Shown piece after piece: positions 61,605 to 64,000 of a DNA stretch of 64,000 nt (position 1 is the first letter of the stretch; each line of letters begins with the position of its first letter). The notes under the pieces were generated by a model that was not told the origin of the DNA, did no database searches, and saw nothing but the letters and a program-made list of their open reading frames with translations. The position numbers and the translations under genes were made by a program. Source of the DNA: Clostridium sp. CF012 (lineage in GTDB: Bacteria; Bacillota; Clostridia; Clostridiales; Clostridiaceae); NCBI RefSeq assembly GCF_018861755.1, contig NZ_JAHLEF010000028.1, positions 1-64,000 of the forward strand. Reading direction: 5' to 3'.

Positions 61605-61648
61605 ACGTACTCGTGATATTAACTTTATGAGGTAGATAAGGGGGACAT

Positions 61649-62491
61649 ATGCAGATTGAAATTATTAAATTTATACAATCTATAAAATCTCCATTTTTGG
61701 ATATTTTTTTTCAAATAGTTACAATGACTGGAGAAGAGTATTTTTATATTATTGTAGCTGCTATAATATTTTGGTGCGTAAATAAAAAATTTGGGTATAA
61801 ACTAGGTTTTGCATTATTGACAGGCACAATTGTAAACACAGCGCTTAAGGATTTAGTAGATGCAGCAAGACCAATAGGAGTATCTGGTATAAGATCATTG
61901 AGAGTACAAACTGCTACAGGACAATCATTTCCAAGTGGGCATACTCAAGGGGCTGCTACTTTTTGGTTTTCGTGGATTGTTCAGATTAGAAAAAGGTGGA
62001 TTTATATATTCGGAAGCACAGCAATTCTTTTAGTGGCATATTCAAGAATGTATCTGGGAGTGCATTACCCAATAGATGTAATTGGTGGAATAGTAATTGG
62101 AGTTGTATGGGTTTTTATATCAAATTATATATTTGAATATGCTGAAACAACTAGAAAAAAATGGGTATTAATGATTATTGTTGTACCTATGCTTATAGGA
62201 ATGATATATTTAAAAGAAACAACCTATTATACAATATCAGGAACGGTATTGGGTTTCTATATTGGATACATACTAGAGTCAAAGTATGTGCATTATGATG
62301 TTAGAAATACTAAAGCGGCGCAACTAATTAAATTGCTGTTTGGATTAACTATTCTTATAACGTTAAAAAATACATTAAAGGTAATTTTGCCTATCAATAT
62401 GTTTTCTGACTTCTTCAGATATTTTGTAATTGGATTGTGGATTACAGTTGGAGCACCATCCATATTCAAAAAGTTTGGTGGAGAAATTTAA
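61649..62491 (+). CDS. PAP2-family membrane phosphatase
   Basis: A 280-residue, about seven-helix phosphatase: K-D-L-V-D-A-A-R-P (K-x6-R-P), then P-S-G-H-T-Q (PSGH) and S-R-M-Y-L-G-V-H-Y-P-I-D (SRxxxxxHxxxD), the three catalytic motifs. It would dephosphorylate phosphatidic acid, undecaprenyl pyrophosphate or a similar lipid phosphate. GGGGGA stands before the ATG. Confidence 0.92.
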   Translation: MQIEIIKFIQSIKSPFLDIFFQIVTMTGEEYFYIIVAAIIFWCVNKKFGYKLGFALLTGTIVNTALKDLVDAARPIGVSGIRSLRVQTATGQSFPSGHTQGAATFWFSWIVQIRKRWIYIFGSTAILLVAYSRMYLGVHYPIDVIGGIVIGVVWVFISNYIFEYAETTRKKWVLMIIVVPMLIGMIYLKETTYYTISGTVLGFYIGYILESKYVHYDVRNTKAAQLIKLLFGLTILITLKNTLKVILPINMFSDFFRYFVIGLWITVGAPSIFKKFGGEI

Positions 62492-62642
62492 GCATAAGCA
62501 GAGTATTACATTAGCTATTTTCTTTATATTTTTTAAATGTAGTTAACATTAAAACTCAAATCATTGTAGACAGGCTATGGTACATAGTGCTAAACTTAAT
62601 GTAATAACACAAGATTATGTGTTTTATAAAAGAGGTGCTAAT

Positions 62643-63554
62643 GTGAAGTATCATAAAAGTAAATTAAAAAAATTTTGTATATTATTAATTTTAGTATTAG
62701 AAATTATGAAATTACCTTTAATGTCGGTAAAAATATCAGCTTTAGAGCTAAATGCGAATTCAGTTATAGCATATAATGCTTTAAATGTGGAAAAAATAGC
62801 ATATTCAGCACAGGATTTAAATAGTATTATAAAAAATCAGTTAGCCCAAAGAGAGACAAGCTTTAACATAAGGTACAAGGCAGACACCAGCTCTTTAAAA
62901 ACTATAATTGCAACTGGTATTCAGGGAATTTTAAAAGCTGATGATTATTTAGAAAGTTGCATAATATCATATCAATGTAGCTATGAAGGATATGAAAATG
63001 ACGTTACAGTAAATTTTGCTTTTAATTTTTATACCACAAAAATACAAGAGGATTATGTGAACTCACAAGTAACTGCAATCCTTAAAGATATAATAAAAAT
63101 TAGCATGAATGATGATCAAAAGGAAAAAGTAATTCATGATTACATTCTAACCCATGTAGCTTATGATACTACAGTTACTAAATTTAGTGCTTATGAAGCA
63201 TTAAAAAATGGTACAACGGTTTGCAATGGATATGCGCAATTAGCTTATAAATTGTTAAATGAGTCAGGGATTGAAACTAAAATGGTTTTAGGAAAAGGCA
63301 ATGGTGTGGATCATGCCTGGAATTTAGTAAAGCTACGTGATACATGGTATCATTTGGATTGTACTTTTGATGACCCGTTACCGGATGTAAAGGGAAGAGT
63401 ACTTTATGATTATTTTAATTTAAATGATGAAAAAATTAGCAAGGATCATAACTTTGAAAAATTAGATTATCCTGCAGCAGCTAAAGTTTATACATATAAA
63501 GCACCAGTTATGCAATTCACAAAACCCGTTAATGCCACTGAGGTTACGTCATAG
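62643..63554 (+). CDS. Transglutaminase-like secreted protein (probable C-terminal frameshift)
   Basis: A 303-residue exported protein with a signal-peptide-like N-terminus (K-K-F-C-I-L-L-I-L-V-L-E-I-M-K) and a transglutaminase-like core (about 175-270): catalytic Cys in G-T-T-V-C-N-G-Y-A, His in D-H-A-W-N-L-V and Asp in W-Y-H-L-D-C-T-F-D-D. Members often act on the cell wall or as proteases. GAGGTG precedes the GTG start at 62643; the upstream in-frame ATG at 62577 has no such site. The frame stops at 63552-63554, but a protein-like stretch continues in the +1 frame to 63672 (F-E-L-G-G-N-Y-N-L-Y-I-S-K-E-I), so the C-terminus is probably shifted by an indel. Confidence 0.8.
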   Translation: MKYHKSKLKKFCILLILVLEIMKLPLMSVKISALELNANSVIAYNALNVEKIAYSAQDLNSIIKNQLAQRETSFNIRYKADTSSLKTIIATGIQGILKADDYLESCIISYQCSYEGYENDVTVNFAFNFYTTKIQEDYVNSQVTAILKDIIKISMNDDQKEKVIHDYILTHVAYDTTVTKFSAYEALKNGTTVCNGYAQLAYKLLNESGIETKMVLGKGNGVDHAWNLVKLRDTWYHLDCTFDDPLPDVKGRVLYDYFNLNDEKISKDHNFEKLDYPAAAKVYTYKAPVMQFTKPVNATEVTS

Positions 63555-63672
63555 TACACCTTTTGAGCTGGGTGGGAATTACAACTTATATATAAGTAAA
63601 GAAATTAAAGGCAGGTATGGAGTTATAAATTCAACAACTTCCGTGAAAATGGGTTTTACAATTTTAAATTAA
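63555..63672 (+). pseudogene. Out-of-frame C-terminal tail of the transglutaminase-like gene
   Basis: In the +1 frame relative to the upstream gene the sequence reads F-E-L-G-G-N-Y-N-L-Y-I-S-K-E-I-K-G-R-Y-G and onward V-I-N-S-T-T-S-V-K-M-G-F-T-I-L-N, then TAA. It has no start or ribosome binding site and looks like the rest of the same protein. Confidence 0.45.
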
Positions 63673-63742
63673 AAAATTATTTCCTGGAATTAATAAATAT
63701 AAGTTTAAATAGAAATGAATAGTTTGGAAGGAGTTGGTAAAT

Positions 63743-64000
63743 ATGCCACAGTTAAAATTACAAGGTGTGGAAGTAAATGATATTTGTAAAGTAAGTGTAG
63801 ATATGCTACAAGAGATGCAAAAACTTCTTGAATGCCCCAAAAATTATTTTACATTAGAATGTACTAGTTCAACGTATATTATGGAAGGTGAAATAATAAA
63901 AGCATACCCTATAGTAGAGGTTGCATGGTTTGATAGAGGCCAAGAAATTCAGGATGCCATGGCTAAAATAATTACAAAGTATATTCATTTAGCTGGGTAT
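63743..64000 (+). CDS. DUF1904-family protein (partial, runs off the window)
   Basis: The first 86 residues are visible: M-P-Q-L-K-L-Q-G-V-E-V-N-D-I-C-K, then C-P-K-N-Y-F-T-L-E-C-T-S and Y-P-I-V-E-V-A-W-F-D-R-G-Q-E-I-Q-D. This matches the small tautomerase-like DUF1904 pattern (about 105-110 residues), so about 20 residues are missing. GGAAGGAG precedes the ATG. The gene continues beyond the window. Confidence 0.75.
   Translation, partial: MPQLKLQGVEVNDICKVSVDMLQEMQKLLECPKNYFTLECTSSTYIMEGEIIKAYPIVEVAWFDRGQEIQDAMAKIITKYIHLAGY

Overview
This is an AT-rich, Gram-positive window with AGGAGG-type ribosome binding sites, a T-box leader, exosporium/spore-coat (CsxC-like) genes, a clostridial 2[4Fe-4S] ferredoxin, SigI/RsgI, MotAB and several PTS genes. 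Together these point to an anaerobic, spore-forming, motile Clostridium (sensu stricto or a close relative). No rRNA, tRNA, CRISPR array, transposase or prophage was seen, so this is ordinary chromosome with some accessory islands.

Layout. 1-2.2 kb: start of a leftward gene, a nucleotidyltransferase-like gene between two inverted copies of a large palindromic repeat, then an exonuclease/YjbR pair. 2.3-8 kb: a LytS/LytTR two-component system followed by twin CstA (pyruvate/peptide-type) transporters with matching upstream boxes. 8-14 kb: an amidohydrolase, the sigI-rsgI operon, and a divergent secreted coiled-coil protein that shares its promoter motif. 14.5-22 kb: TldD/TldE, a hemerythrin, EamA and MFS transporters, a GDPD and a YdcF-like protein. 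22-25 kb: the mercury-methylation pair hgcA-hgcB. 25-29 kb: three CsxC-like exosporium genes and one deletion remnant. 29-34 kb: clpS-clpA, motAB, a VOC protein. 34-41.4 kb: a metallo-hydrolase, two YitT proteins, an orphan dehydratase activase, a LURP-one protein, T-box-asnS and a ferredoxin. 41.5-49 kb: a mannitol-type PTS operon with two EII genes, an MtlR regulator and an SorE-like dehydrogenase. 49-54 kb: transketolase, a ClC channel and a YesL-like protein. 54-64 kb: an oxidoreductase, an SDR, a chemoreceptor, a PhoB-type two-component system with a lipoprotein, a PAP2 phosphatase, a transglutaminase-like protein with a probable frameshift, and a partial DUF1904 gene.

The most striking observation is hgcAB. 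Each gene has a good ribosome binding site and an otherwise intact frame, but each is interrupted by one in-frame TGA. In hgcB the TGA falls where the essential conserved cysteine of HgcB (Cys73 in Desulfovibrio ND132 numbering) should be, and reading through it restores the missing C-terminus, which ends in cysteine. In hgcA the TGA follows a Cys codon near the N-terminus. Each TGA is followed at bacterial-SECIS distance by a small hairpin with a GU-containing apical loop. The simplest reading is that both proteins are selenoproteins, i.e. a selenocysteine-containing mercury methylation system, which I do not recall being described. The selenocysteine machinery is not in this window, so this remains an inference.

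Other points of interest are a SigI-type motif shared by two divergent promoters, duplicated operator-like boxes before the two cstA genes, a three-copy 140-150 bp palindromic repeat, and several gene remnants.
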